Source: Pelodera strongyloides
Lineage: Eukaryota > Nematoda > Chromadorea > Rhabditida > Rhabditidae
Assembly (NCBI GenBank): GCA_036852015.1
Contig: JAANDG010000284.1
Coordinates: forward strand, 115,555-179,554
Reading direction: 5' to 3'
DNA length: 64,000 nt
A model generated the notes under the pieces. It had not been told where the DNA came from. It did not search any database and saw nothing but the letters and a program-made list of their open reading frames with translations. Both the position numbers and the translations under genes were made by a program. Positions 1-12,613 of the stretch are shown in pieces. The number at the start of each line of letters is the position of its first letter. The first letter of the stretch is position 1.

Positions 1-395
1 GATGGAGCTCAACCAAATAATTATCGTTGCAGTGCGTTCAACACTTTCATGAATTGCATGACTACTATCTTTACTCAAGGATGTGACAAGAATGCTGGAT
101 CCTATGTTTGCCAGGAGATCCGAGCCGGCCTGGTAAGACGCGTCTAATATTTCATTTGTTTGCCTCTTTAATCGGCAGTTTACTCGTTAGACGTTTTCGG
201 TGCAACTAATCTTGTGTACATATATGTATAGGTGTATAGACACCAAAACCGTTTGAGCTTTTCAATAAACTCTTGCAGATGTCTTACGATCTCTCCTGTG
301 AGAGAAATGGTAAACTGAACACATGCCCTCCGTTCGTGAATCTCAACCCTAAGATGGAAGCAATCATCTCACTCAATAAAAATAGACTATTCTAA
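1..395 (+). CDS. 3' end of small cysteine-rich protein (DUF19-like), partial
   Basis: Two exons are visible: 1-132, open from the window edge and ending at donor GTAAGA, and 279-395 after acceptor TTGCAG, ending in TAA at 393-395. The join is phase 0. The 82 visible residues contain six cysteines spaced at roughly 8-14 residues (for example YRCSAFNTFMNC and SYVCQEIRAG), with no membrane segment. This spacing recalls the nematode secreted DUF19 (T20D4.11-like) domain. That assignment is inference, because the N-terminus and any signal peptide lie outside the window. A polyadenylation signal AATAAA at 438-443 supports the 3' end. Confidence 0.6.
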
Positions 396-443
396 GTTAT
401 TTTTGAACGAAAAGTGAAGATCTTCATGTAATAATGTAATAAA

Positions 444-1740
444 TTATTATTATTATTATCTTTTTTTTGGATAATTAAGACGATAAGTACAGTGTCACAA
501 TTCACGGCAGACTTTTCAAGGAAACAGCTTTTATCTTCTTGACATGTTATGTCTTGAGTTGCACTGTTTTTAAATACAGTTCTCTTGATTTAAAGATTAA
601 AAAAAGCTTAACGCTAGTAGTGTTTTTCAGTCACTGATAGTAAATGAAGAGTGCACATTACAAATTGACAGATGATTGTTATTATGTCAATGGCAGATCG
701 GGCGTAAATGGTATAATAATAGGCATCGCGGGGTGAAAAGCGATTTTTTTGTGACGAAAATTTGAGAACAGGTTTTCCCAATAATTCAATTGATTCACAG
801 GGAGAGAAACATTCAAATGCTAGTCACGTGGTTCGTGTGCTTTGATGCCATTTTACAAATAAAATATAAATTGTCCTTGATATACTGTTCGTCTCTACGC
901 ATCTTTGGGAATTATTTAAAAGTAAACTTGGGATACAACATAAAGCCAGCGAAAATTTCTTTTTGTTTTCTCCATTGTCTTTGCCGCGTGGGAAAACGTA
1001 TTCGGTATCCTAACGGGCCAGAATCGATAGCCTTTCCTGTTTGTAGTTTCCCAGACTATCGCCTTATTTATCTTTATTAGTATTAAGATAAGACAAGCAT
1101 AGCAAAATACAGTGATTTCTGGTGAAAACACTTGTTAGGAAATTTTGCTCGCTTTTTTGAAATGCTGACAATGAAAATTTTTTTTGCAAATGAAATTTTT
1201 TTTTGGACATTCTAGCTTTACTTACGTTTGCTTGCTCTTGTGGATATCAACCGTTTTTAAAGGATTTCCCTTGGGGTTACTTTAAAGGCTTCTTGTTTCC
1301 TGCAAGACGCGAGCTTGCCATAATGTTGTTGCATTGAGTGTTGAGACAATGTGTTCAATGCCGCTTTATGTCTAATAGTCAAACAATCAAGAATATTGTT
1401 CTTTGTTAAAGCTATTCGTTTGTTCGTAGTCTAATTGTAAGTAACGCGTTTTATTTCTTACTTCTCCCTTTAGAACTTCACAACAAAATTCAATGAGCCG
1501 GCGATATTACTCATATTATTATTATTCATAACTGTAATTAAAAATTCCACGGAACCTTTACTTTTCAATTATTGCTAAATTTGATGAGAATAAATGAAAT
1601 TTATACAATTACTCATTCATGATAGTTGTCTGTAGGTAGTTTTTTTGTACTGTACATCTGCTCAACATTCTCACTGTAGCACTAGCGGAACGATCCCTCC
1701 TGTGAACTTGTCCGGAATTACATAATTCACTCACATTTGC
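444..1740. other. intergenic, no gene seen
   Basis: AT-rich sequence with short TTA repeats and T/A runs. Open frames here lack splice signals, codon bias or recognisable protein similarity. Confidence 0.5.
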
Positions 1741-2103
1741 TTTAAAGGGATCGGCTCACCTTAAATTGTGCCTGTTTTTTTTGTTTCTTTATTTTCTATA
1801 AGAAATAATAAAAATTTGGAATACAAAAAGAAGTGTTCAATTTCAATACTCACGAAGATATTAGGTGATAAAGTGGTGGATTGATCGGCCCGAAATGAAA
1901 AAGTGTAATTGTCCTGCCTTGTTTGTATGGGACAATTAACACTTTTTCATTTCGGGCCGATCGATCCACCACTTTATCACCTAATATCTTCGTGAGTATT
2001 GAAATATAACACTACTTTTTGTATTGCAAATTTTTATTATCCCTTATAGAAAACAAAGAAACAGAAAAAACAGACACGATTTGAGGTGAGCTGATCCCTT
2101 TAA
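1741..2103. mobile_element. palindromic MITE, family A copy 1
   Basis: An almost complete inverted repeat. The left end TTTAAAGGGATCGG is mirrored by the right end CTGATCCCTTTAA. The arms, about 165 bp each, stay alignable to a short centre around 1910-1935. The ends contain TTAA, consistent with a TTAA target duplication. There is no coding capacity. A second copy lies at 31399-31748. Confidence 0.85.
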
Positions 2104-2322
2104 GATTTTAGAACAATTGTACGCAAGGAAACGGTTGTAGAATGATAGAAAGCAAGCTGCAGACCTATCGTTTATACAGAAATCTACTTCGTGGCAAATT
2201 TTCATCATTATTTATAAATGGTTAAGCGTTCGTAGCATTTATGTAAAATTCTCAAAGACGTGTTAATGGATTCTTACACTAGTGTTTATCAATGGATGTG
2301 CTAAGCATACTCGCAATTTAGA

Positions 2323-4714
2323 ATGCAACTACATAGTATACCTATTGAACTATCGTTAACAAAGAAAGAGGAGTGTGAAAGAGGAGCAAAGCGAATTATA
2401 GAATCAGTGAAGCCTGAATGGAGTGTGGACAGTGTTGAGTTTGAGGTGAGCGCTTTTCTAAATATTGATTATATTCAATTACTGCGCGTTTCAGAAAAAT
2501 AGAGAAATTCCGTTATGTTCTTTCACCGGACATAACCGCTAACCGCATTGTGTAAAACGCACCGGACATAACCGCATTGTGTAAAAAAAGTTCACTTATG
2601 GCACTAAAATAATAAATATTACAGGTGTTTACTGTTGGAATTACAAATAAGATATTTGCTGCTTCGGTTGGCGAGGAAGACAAAATAATCTTTCGCGTTT
2701 TTGGAAAGAACACGGACAAAATCATCGACCGGTGAATATTTTCACGAAATTTTCTTGCCTACTCTAAATTAGCATAACATAACAAGTATTACTAACTGAA
2801 AAATGTATCGCGCAAGTTTCGTCGAAGTAAAACGACTACTACGAAATAAAATGTCAGACACGAAAAATATACAATAACATAAAAGTATTCCCGACTAAAT
2901 TATCTTTCAGAGACCACGAACTGGAATCCTGGTCACTTCTCAGTGGCGAAGGACTGGCTGCACCTCTGCTAGCCAAATTTGCTAATGGAATTGTGTGTGG
3001 ATATCTTCCTGGAAAATGTCTCTCGGTTGAATCTGTCAGGGAACCAGAGTTAGCGAGGTAGACTTGTTGCTTGATCAGCTAGAATTTGTCAAGAAATCAA
3101 TGTCAACTACGAATATCGAAAGCGTAAAGTTGCCAAATCTATTTCAATAAGTATTTAATTCAGGAAAGTGGCTCAAGCTATGGCACATATGCACAAAATT
3201 GGAAGCGGATCTGCTAATGCACCGAGCGGATTTGTGAAAATGCGAAAGTTTGAAAGGTCTATTTCGAACTCTTTTGATAATGAGACGAAACAACAAGCAT
3301 TCGATGGCTACTTTGGGAAGGTGCAGTGCCAAATTTGTTTCGTTGGTTGGAAATGCGGATTTTTCGCAGCTTAAGGGCTGACTTTTACTTATTTTGCGTT
3401 CTGCGTCCCCCTATGGTCGAAGCCTACTTGCTATCTGCTTTTTTATTTATATTCATGTTCATAAAATCACTTACATTCATGAAGCAATACATATGCGTGT
3501 TTAATAAATCATAAATCTAAAAATTTATAATTTCTCTTTATTAGATGGACCTTGGTCAACAGATCGACGACCTTGAAGTCATCGTGACGGCGCTGAATTC
3601 GGAAATCGGATTTTGTCACAATGATCTTCTCATTTACAACATTCTATTTGATGAACGGACTGGTGAGTGCAAACTTTTTATCATAACTAAACGAGTAAGG
3701 TGGAAGCAAAGAATCGTGAACTTTAGTAATTTATTTTAGACAAGATAAGTTTCATCGACTACGAGTATGCCGACTACAACTACATTTTGTTCGATGTGGC
3801 CAATCATTTTTGCGAGTACGCTGGTTGGTATTTCTTCTGTTTATCGCTCTGATGGCTTCAATCTCTTATTTTCCACTATCACGCCGAACTCAGCTCATCG
3901 CCAAAACGGATATTTTGTTATGCAGCAATATCAAATACTGCAATATAGTTCAAAATCTTACATTATTCTGGATTTTTTGTTTTCAACTTCTCTAACAACT
4001 TATCTATCAAAAAATCGCGCAGATGCTTGTTCAGTTGGGTAAAATTTGCAGGAGTCGATAATGTCGACTATTCCAAGTGTCCATCGAGTGCACAAAAGAA
4101 AGAATGGATTAGACATTACCTCATTACCAAAGATGGAAGTGAACCCACAGAGGACAACATTAACAACCAGCTGAAGGAAATCCCCGTATTTGAAGCGGTA
4201 CATATTGCTTTTTTGGGTTTTCTACATTCATCAATATGCCCCAGCTCTTCTAATCTTTGTATTTTGTTCAAATACGAAATGCGTAGTAACAAAGGTTGCA
4301 AACTTTCGAATACATAATGGAAACACTGGCGCAAATTAATAATGAAAAAAAAAATGATTGATCAAAATCATATCACATTGATTCTCTTAATGATGCTCAC
4401 GAGACGTTAGTGCTAATAAACAGTGTAGTTTAAAAACAAACTTGTTTCAGATGTCCCATCTTTTCTGGTCTGTTTGGGCCATTGTTCAAGCAAAAAATTC
4501 GACAATTGATTTTGATTATATGGGGTGCGTTTTAATATTTTTACCGAAGACTGAGCTGATTAACACATCGTATATTGCTTATATAATAGCACTAATTGTT
4601 ACAGCAATATTAACCTCAGAATGTTTCATTACTCTATCATTTAGTTACGCAATTCTCCGACATCAAAAGTACGTGGAGAGGCTTCAAAAGTACAAATCGC
4701 TTGTGCCGGAATAA
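2323..4714 (+). CDS. ETNK: ethanolamine kinase
   Basis: Nine exons give 341 aa: 2323-2445, 2625-2731, 2911-3057, 3164-3320, 3545-3662, 3740-3823, 4052-4197, 4451-4524, 4645-4714. All donors are GT, all acceptors AG, and all phases agree. The enzyme phosphorylates ethanolamine, the first step of the CDP-ethanolamine (Kennedy) pathway to phosphatidylethanolamine, in the cytosol. Family marks are the N-lobe GITNKIFAASVG and IFRVFGKNTDKIIDR, Brenner-type catalytic CHNDLLIYNIL (Asp about residue 205), metal-binding FIDYEYADYN (Asp about 224), and the C-terminal FWSVWAIVQAKNSTIDFDYMG ending in VPE. Similarity is closer to ETNK1/2 than to choline kinases, and the length fits. The ATG lies one base after AATTTAG, which has no upstream exon, so it is a likely trans-splice acceptor. 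AATAAA is at 4811-4816. Confidence 0.93.
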
Positions 4715-4749
4715 TTTGCTCATAGCATTAGTTCAAAGTTAATTATCAG

Positions 4750-5578
4750 ATTGTCTATTTCACTTGCTTAAGTTTCACTTTGTATTGCCCACGTGTAAAG
4801 TTTACTGTGCAATAAATGCTGCTTATATTTCAAAACGTGTGATCCCTTCCTTTTCTCTGTCCAGAAAGTGAACCTGATCTTTTGTTGTCAATACTGAAAG
4901 GTCGCTTTTGTGGCTTTGTAGCCAAATAGATACCACATCCAATCATATTTTGAGCCTTATGGCCGAAAGGGCCGCCTCGATTTTATTCATTTAACTTTAT
5001 ATATTTCATGCTTATTACCTTTTAATTGAAAGTTGATGCTCTGTTTTGCTACAATCACCATATAATTCTGTTAGACTGAATACACAACTGTTTGTGTTTT
5101 ATTCAAAAGGAAGATACACGCGCAGCCTTAGACATATCGTTAGACGTAAGGTGCAAGTAGGTATCTCGAATATCACTACCCCACTAATTGAATATGACTC
5201 CTCTTATTTAATAAAGGGGGGAGGTAGTATTTAGCGTGGGGTAGCATTTTTCAAAAAGGAGTAGTATTCCTCAATTAGAAGACTGTAGTCTTATCGCTTT
5301 GTGGCATCGTAGTCATTTTGTGTGGTTGTTATCAAATTGAAAAGTTGCACCAGTGATCAGACTCTATTTACAATTTGACGTTATCACCCATACACTTGTT
5401 GCTTCGAAATTGAACCCGAAATTACGACAAATACCATTTCTGCAGAATGTGTTTGATTTCCTTGTCATCTCTTGCGTTCTTCAAAGATCTTTCATTGCTT
5501 CTATTATTTAAAGATAAATTTCTTACTCCACAAATGAGTTGTGTTTTTCCAGTAGTGTTTCTTAAGTTCATCCAAGCG
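4750..5578. other. intergenic between ethanolamine kinase and NHR 1
   Basis: Apart from the degenerate CTACCCC repeat at 5160-5285, nothing recognisable is present. A possible trans-splice acceptor (GTTTTTCCAG) lies about 27 bases before the NHR start codon. Confidence 0.5.
5160..5285. repeat. degenerate CTACCCC-type repeat, outlying copy
   Basis: The units ACTACCCCACTAATTGAATA and, inverted, GGGGTAGCATTTTTC / GTAGTATTCCTCAATT match the array at 54660-55300, about 49 kb away. Confidence 0.7.
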
Positions 5579-8251
5579 ATGCCCGAATGTCAAATATGTG
5601 GTGAAGCCGCATACGGAATTAACTTCGGAGTGCAGAGTTGCAAAGCTTGCGCATCATTTTTTAGGTTTGCATTTTTTGCCGGCTGATTACAATTGATTAA
5701 CAGATTGTATCACTTATTAAAATGGTTCTTAAAAATCTAACCCAAATCATTAACTTGCTTCATATGCAGGCGAACTGTGGTAGCGGACAAGAAGCATACT
5801 TGTAGGACAGGCAGGAGAAACTGTGTTATTTACAAAAGTAAGAAAGTTTTCATAGCTTTTCTTATAAGCTACGGATCGCGTGTCACTGAAAACTGTTGTC
5901 AAGTTAATAATTCCTTTATTAAAGGCAAATTCTTCAAATGTCGATGGTGCCGGTTTGAGCGATGCCGCGCATTGGGAATGATGGCAGAAAGTATGTTTAC
6001 TTACATTTTTTAAAATTTAGATACCGAAAATAGTTTGCATCTCTGGACTATGCTCAAACTCTATTGGTGTTGAAGAATTAGCATACACAATACTCTTTAT
6101 TAAGTTCCTCTGAATACTTCAGAAGTTCGAAGGAATTCTGCGGAGCCAACGACGCCTCCACATGACACAAAACCACAAATGCCTGTCACCCCTGCATGTG
6201 CTGTTGATAACATCAGCCCGATAATGAAAGAAACACCACAACTTCCATTCATTTCACAACTACTTGTTAACTTTAGGTAGGCCGACATCATGAAATGAAA
6301 AAGAAGATTTAGCCCAACTTTGCTAGAACTTACTGTTATGTGGTCCTCTCCCGGCCCAGCTATTACACAAAACACATTTGTAAATATTCTGTTTAGAAAG
6401 ATGGATAACGTGATGAAATGCAACGAACGCGCGGTCCGGATCGCCTTCAAATTGTCGCCAAACCTTGAGGTCTGCTAACAATAGCACGTGCTCCTTGCTC
6501 CTTGCTTGCACCAGTGGGATATATCGAATTCACAGACTTGAGAATATAAACCGCGGAAAGTCTATGTTTAGAAACACTATCCAACAACCTTCTCGATGGG
6601 AAACTCCATTGCAAAAGCCAACGCATTCCCGCTCACCGAGTTCCTTTTTACCTCGTTTCCTGTCCTATTATCGTTGAGCCCAACCGATCGGGTATGTTAC
6701 AATATTTGTTATCCTTTGGTAGTATATCAATAGGTCGGTGGACGTAAACACCAATATCTTCCAAAACCCATCTATATACTTATCTACAGAAACATATTCC
6801 CAACCTCTTATTGATCATTTTCATAAAAGTCATTGTTTAGGAAAATGTCGTGAACCAGTTCATTCCCAAATTCTGCTTGTGGCAGCCTCTCTGGTTCACA
6901 GCCAAGTGTTTTGAACCAGAAGACAACAGGTAAATTCATCATCATTTGTTCAGTCGCTGTACTAGAAAGCGAGATCGTTTGCTCTTCAGGGCAGGAGCGA
7001 CTGGAACACGAGCTGCAGTCGTTGAGCCAAGCAATACATGTGTGTGTCAGAATGTACACCGTGCATTAAATTGATTCTGCACACGAATTTTCAGAACACA
7101 TATTATTTTTCTACCAAGGTTGGCAGCCAAACAACGGTGCTTGAACCGAGTGTTATTTATAATTCCTATATTCTGACACGGAAAGCAAGCTCGTGGACCG
7201 CGAATGACCTAAGCAATAAGGCATATAGATATAGGATTAGAGCTTCACTATGGAAAGTGGATAAGTTATTATTTTCAGGTATATGATGTCGCAGAGTCTT
7301 TATTTGGACTTGAACAATGCTACACATTTTTTCGACGATGAAGTGGAATTAAAAAATGATCGATTCGAGATGATCAGGCAATCAATAGCATCTGTTTTTA
7401 TTTAAACGCGCAGTTGGCTGGAACTTGTAAGCAAAAATATATATAGCTTCCAGTCTTTTTTATTTTTATTTTTGTAATTTAGGGTTCTCGTTGAAAGCAT
7501 CAAAAGATCTCTGCCTCTTACCAATCACATCCGAAATATGCAATTGAACGAAGTGGAATTTATTGCTGTAACTGTTCTACTCATATGGTCAACAAGTAAG
7601 CATTCTCATAGTTTATTTTCCTTTGTTTAGCAGATCACAGGGCCTGGAATCTAACATATTTTGTGAGTATTATATTGACCAAGCATGTATTCAGAAGCGT
7701 GTTTTCAGCGATTACGTCAACGTCCGACGAACTATTCAATGCGAGCAAACAGATAAGAAGCATGATATTCCGAGAGTTACGCGAATACTATAGGTAACTC
7801 TTTGTACACTGTCATTATCTAAAATAACGTTATTCCTTGCATGAATTTTTATTGCGTTATTTCTTCCACTATCGTCATACAAGGGCTGTACCAGAGCATA
7901 GAAGCAGGTCCAAAATGTTTCTTTCTATGTATATATAAGGTTCATATGTTTCAATACCAATTGTTGGCAGGTCGAATTGCGACGATCAAAACGCTGAGAG
8001 ATTTGGAGAGCTTATATGGTTGCTATCACCACTTGAGGTAAATCGTAGATTTCTTTTACCATGAACAATTATTTACAGCAACAAAAAAAAACTAAAATCG
8101 GTCTAATATATTGTGAATACCCAAATAAACCACTCTATCCAACAATGTTCAGCTGATGTTTTTGGACGTTCGCGAGTGCGTCACAATGTGCAAAATCTTC
8201 GATTTTTTCACTGAAAACGCGTATATCAAACAGATTTTTGAAAAGCTTTAA
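5579..8251 (+). CDS. nematode supplementary nuclear hormone receptor, paralogue 1
   Basis: Twelve exons, 372 aa: 5579-5664, 5770-5837, 5925-5990, 6123-6276, 6397-6469, 6572-6691, 6841-6929, 7279-7377, 7483-7595, 7709-7793, 7971-8037, 8153-8251. It is a DNA-binding, ligand-type transcription factor. The first zinc finger has Cys 4, 7, 21, 24 with CKACASFFRR; the second has Cys 40, 47, 57, 60 (CRTGRRNC, FKCRWC). A linker containing KVRR follows, then an all-helical ligand-binding domain with ERAVRIAFKLSPNLE and DVRECVTMCKIFDFF near the end. Exon lengths match paralogue 2 almost one for one, which fixed the weak sites. One intron (7378-7482) uses a GC donor. The start at 5579 gives the usual short N-terminus before finger 1. 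AATAAA is at 8567-8572. Confidence 0.9.
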
Positions 8252-8612
8252 GTATTGTTTAGGTTCCATTTATTAGGTCATTTATTAAACATATATAACT
8301 TAAATAACAGTTAATATCGCTGTTTTCTTTTAATGTAAATCACACGCAGATCTTCATTCGTGTATTTACCCTACTGTGTCAATGTTTCGTTTTCTCGGAC
8401 TACAAAACTATCTGTTTGCGCGCCAATGACAATGTTAGCACATGTACCTCAACTTACTGACCGCAAACTGGTAACCCATTGATTGCATGCTTATATATTG
8501 TTTTTTTTTCATCCATATTGAGATTTTTGAAAAGCTTTAAGAATTGTTTAGGTTCCATTGAACTTCAATAAAAGATAATAACAATATTTTCTTTTGATGT
8601 AAGTCACAATTG
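8230..8612 (+). repeat. tandem duplication of NHR 1 3' end
   Basis: The block from 8230, which holds the last seven codons, stop and start of the 3' UTR (AGATTTTTGAAAAGCTTTAA), recurs at 8521. Both copies continue with TTGTTTAGGTTCCAT and later TTTTCTTTTRATGTAARTCAC. Only the second copy carries a clear AATAAA, so the duplication may have moved the cleavage site. Confidence 0.8.
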
Positions 8613-9976
8613 TGCATTATTTATTTTTTTGTTCAAAAATAAATAATGTACGCAATACGTAGTAACTATTAAGTACAAGGACAGTTGATTAAGTTACCCA
8701 ATTAATTTCTATAGCAACTGTTTCAAATCGTGTGTTGGAACGGTTCAAAATAGGCGACTGAAAAAACAGTCCTGTATCCAAATGTGCGTGTAATTGGACA
8801 AGGCATAACATTTTTAATAGTCCGTCGTTTGCGTAAAGGAGGTGTTTTATTGAATAAATATTTTAACTTTGTTGCTTATGGTTAGTTTATTAACACCAGT
8901 ATTTGTCATTGTGTTAATGTTTTACATTCATGTCTACTTCAACCAGCCTAATCATTCATAAGCCTCAAAAAATCGCTAATAAAATTCTACATTACTTATG
9001 CAGAAACGTGAATATTTTACCCTCAAACATCCTAACTTCTCTACTTCAGATTATAGATTCGTATGGGATATCGTTGATTTTTTTGATTGCATGTCGTATT
9101 AATTATTGAGCACCGCAACTATCGTAGTTGAGCGGCAGCGGTTGCGCGTTGCAACCTTAGAATATACTCGATTTGCCAAGGTTGTTCTTCCCCTTCCTGC
9201 TGAAGTCTGCGAACTGAGTTTACTTTTTAATACCAATATTGTTCACTCATTTCAGGCATTCATTTTTTTTCACATCTTATATTCACCCAAACTGAGTGTC
9301 GTTTTCTCAGTATAATTTGTCACACTTGCACGTGCCTAATTAAATGGTCAATAAACATCTATACTAATGAGGTCGCGGATAATTACTGAAAGGCAGAACC
9401 ATATGGAAATTGGGAAAGTGGGAAAGGGTGAGGAAGGTAATTGGGTTGGATTATTTCAAAAGACCAAACACTGAAGTGCGAAAAAACAAGACGATTTGTT
9501 TTTATCGTACTATCGATTTTCTTATCAGTAAGGCAGCTGATAACCTGTCAAATCATCATTTCGTGAGTTTTGATCAGTTAGTTGGAATAGTTGACCGCAT
9601 ATAAATATTTGTTTCTTTTCTCACATAATAGTTCAAGTGCATTTTTATCCTCGTTTTTGCCGCGGAATAGGTTGAATATTCCTCTCTTCTTTTATGTATT
9701 TGTGTTTTTGAGTTCTCACTTTCTTTTACTCTTTTTCTTCTTGTTATCGACATGCCTATTTGATAATGAAATGACCAATGAATCTAAAAATTCATCGCAT
9801 GTACTTATTTGTACTTGTACTTGTCGGTTTTTTTTATATTAAGACTGTCGATGCGTCTGCAAGCTTTAATCATTTTTTTAGTGAACACGTTGTTTACTAT
9901 GCACCGTTTCGGCTGATTCCATTGATATAACCCGGTACTCTTTTTTATTGTTTACTATTCCGCATATTTCAGGAAA
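8613..9976. other. intergenic between the two NHR genes
   Basis: No gene recognised. A short hairpin (GCATTATTTATTTTT / AAAAATAAATAATG) lies at about 8604-8642. TATTTCAG at 9965-9972, four bases before the next ATG and with no upstream exon, is a likely trans-splice acceptor for NHR 2. Confidence 0.5.
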
Positions 9977-12613
9977 ATGGCCGATGTTTTGGGTGACTGT
10001 CGAGTATGCGGACAACAGTCACAAGGAATGAACTTCGGCGCGGTATCTTGTAAAGCATGCGCCTCATTTTTCCGGTATCCCACGTTCGTTCATTGTAATT
10101 GTAGCCTTATAATTTTTCGACTAAAAATTACTTATGCAACAACATAACACGTATATGCTGCTGAAAGTACGTCTCACAAGAGTACATATAGGTCAAAAAA
10201 GTTGATATGAACTCCATATCAACTGAGACTGCGAATCAACTGAGATTATATCAACTGAGACTGCGCATGCGCTTAGCGGCCCGCACAAAGGCAGCAGTGC
10301 GGTCGGACGGACGTTGTTCCAACTGTAATTATTGTTTTCTAGGAGAAGCATCGCGTGTAATCGAATGTACGTCTGTCGAACGGGAAAGAGGAATTGTGTG
10401 ATACTAAAGAGTAAGTCCTTTGCAAAATTCAATAGCAAAGTTAGACTCTTTGGCCGTTAAAGGAGTCAGTGCCCGTTACACATATCCCTTTGCTTTACTT
10501 TCATATTTAGATAAAAATTTCAAGTGTCGACTCTGTCGCCTGCAGCAATGCCTAGATGTCGGAATGAAGCCGGAAAGTAGGCTAATTTTTGGTTAATGTT
10601 TTATTTTCTATTATTTATGAGGTGTTAAGAGCTAAATAATTTTAGATGTCTAATATAATGTTTTAGACGTTCAACGTCGCTTGGAAGACTTTACCGACGA
10701 AGCTCCGTCTGATTCTACTTGCCCCTCACTGCCTTTGAACAATGATCGTTGTCCGCCAATCAAAACGGAGACAACCGTTATCGTGGACCCAATTGCCTCG
10801 CGGCTCGATGAATCACGCACGGCGCATTTGGATAGACTGGCCGATAGTTTCTCGTGAGTGTTGTCAACTTATTGGCTTAATAACCTTCTCTTTATATTTT
10901 CTTCCAGTAGAGTTGCACTGAAGTTTAAACTCAGTTTCATACTCTTTTTTTTAGTGCTCTGTAGTGCGACATTAATTCATTGTTCAATTTTTGATACGAT
11001 TCTTTACTAATTTCCGCACTGACCATGAGCCGCCTAGTTTAGACTTATTCAGAAGAAAGTTTTCAGGAAATTTTACGCAGTGATGCGATGCAATGAGCGA
11101 GCGGTGCGTATATCCAATGGTCTTTCGCCAAACCTGGACGTATGTTGTTTATTTTGTTGGTTTCCTTTCTGATTAAAGGGGTCTACACTATCAACGTTAC
11201 GTGTCGTTATCGCCGTCCAAAAATAACATGTGATTCCCTTTTTAGGAACTTCTTCCTGCCTCTTTTACATTGGCGAACGCTATTCTGAAGTGTAATGCCT
11301 TTGCCCTTCCCGATTTTCTGACCTCCTCTTTTGCCGCATTTAAAACGTTATCGCAGGATAAACGAGTAGGAATCCTCTTTTTATTTTATTTTTTCCATAT
11401 TTTCCATTTACATGGTAAACACAACCCATTCGGTCCATATATTAGGCAAAATATGTACATATATCGCCTCGACTTATAAGACGCACTTTTAGATATTGGT
11501 AATCAAGCAGTTTATTCCACGTTTTGTCTACCTCGCGCACATGCTGGATACGGCCAGATCGTATACTGTTGGACACGACAGGTATTTATTCGACTATTCT
11601 ATGGATGTTCACTTATATTTATTTCCGCTTACAATTAGTACGGGTTCCGACAGTTGACACAACCCTTCCCGTTTCAGGTTTTTCCTGACGCTCAGCCTTT
11701 ATGTGGATATGCAAGATGGCATTCACTTTTTCGATAATCATCAAGATCTAAAAATGGAGAAGAGCGAAATGGCTGCGTATGTATTTTGTTTTGTTTTGGA
11801 CGTAGTATGGATGTATAGACATCAGGCTGCGTTTCCTAGAGACATACCACTTTACCGGGGCGTAATATGATTGTTGGCCGATGTCGTATGAAGTATTCAC
11901 CGATATGGTATTTAGGATGATGGTGACAAACATTCGCAAAGGGTTCCCATTAATATCTGTTATTCATCGGATGCAACTGTGCGAGGTGGAGCGTGTGGCT
12001 CTGGCATCACTTCTCCTTTGGACACCACGTGAGTTATGGGAATTTTATCAGACATACGCTAAACAGCGGCGTATTCAAATCACCGCTTCATATATGACAC
12101 AGAGAAGTTATGGTTCCAATAAAGGATTTAGATATCACCAGCACTGACGATGAAATACGGCGTGTGGCTCGACAAGAGCGGACACTGTTATTCACATCGC
12201 TGCAAGCATTTTATGAGTGAGTTGTTGACTACATATCTGTTTTTTTCCTTATTAGTATGTTTTCCCTTACTTCTAACTGAAAGTTAAGCTGTCCGACTTA
12301 CACTTATTGGTTTCGTCGGTAAAACATTCAACATAAATCCTAATTTCAATTTCAGTGAACGGCAACATCTGCATAAGGACGAGTGCCGTTTCGGGGAACT
12401 GATGACTTTATTGCCGGCTCTTGAGGTACGGTTCTTTGTGTTGCTTTGTTATTTAGTCGGTTAAACGGCTTGTAAACAAAATATTTATTGTTGGTGACAA
12501 ACTTCTGTTAATTTCAGACCACGCTGTTCGAAGTGCGCGAGTGTATGATCTTATTCAAGCTTTTCGATTTCTTTGTAAGCGACGCCTTTGTTTATGAGGT
12601 GTTTGACTGTTAG
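9977..12613 (+). CDS. nematode supplementary nuclear hormone receptor, paralogue 2
   Basis: Twelve exons, 387 aa: 9977-10074, 10343-10410, 10511-10576, 10667-10853, 11067-11139, 11246-11365, 11493-11581, 11678-11776, 11916-12028, 12132-12216, 12356-12425, 12518-12613. DNA-binding domain: CRVCGQQSQGMNF, P-box CKACASFFRR, second finger CRTGKRNC and FKCRLCRLQQC, then the usual NVQRR. Ligand-binding domain marks are RAVRISNGLSPNLD, KQFIPRFVYLAHMLDTARSY and VRECMILFKLFDFF. Exons 2, 3 and 5-10 have exactly the same lengths as in paralogue 1 and all introns keep phase, so this is a tandem duplicate. Exon 4 (linker) is 33 bases longer. All donors are GT. AATAAA is at 12862-12867. A broken copy of exons 9-12 lies at 15960-16961. 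Confidence 0.92.

Noticed and set aside
6100..6511. Overlapping minus-strand frames of 116 and 62 aa
   Set aside because: They overlap NHR 1 exons 4 and 5, which have strong family similarity on the plus strand.
11881..12147. Open frame starting MSYEVFTDMV before NHR 2 exon 9 (also at 15925-16137)
   Set aside because: Its start lies in intron 8. The acceptor TATTTAG at 11915 and the exon-length match to NHR 1 show coding begins at 11916.
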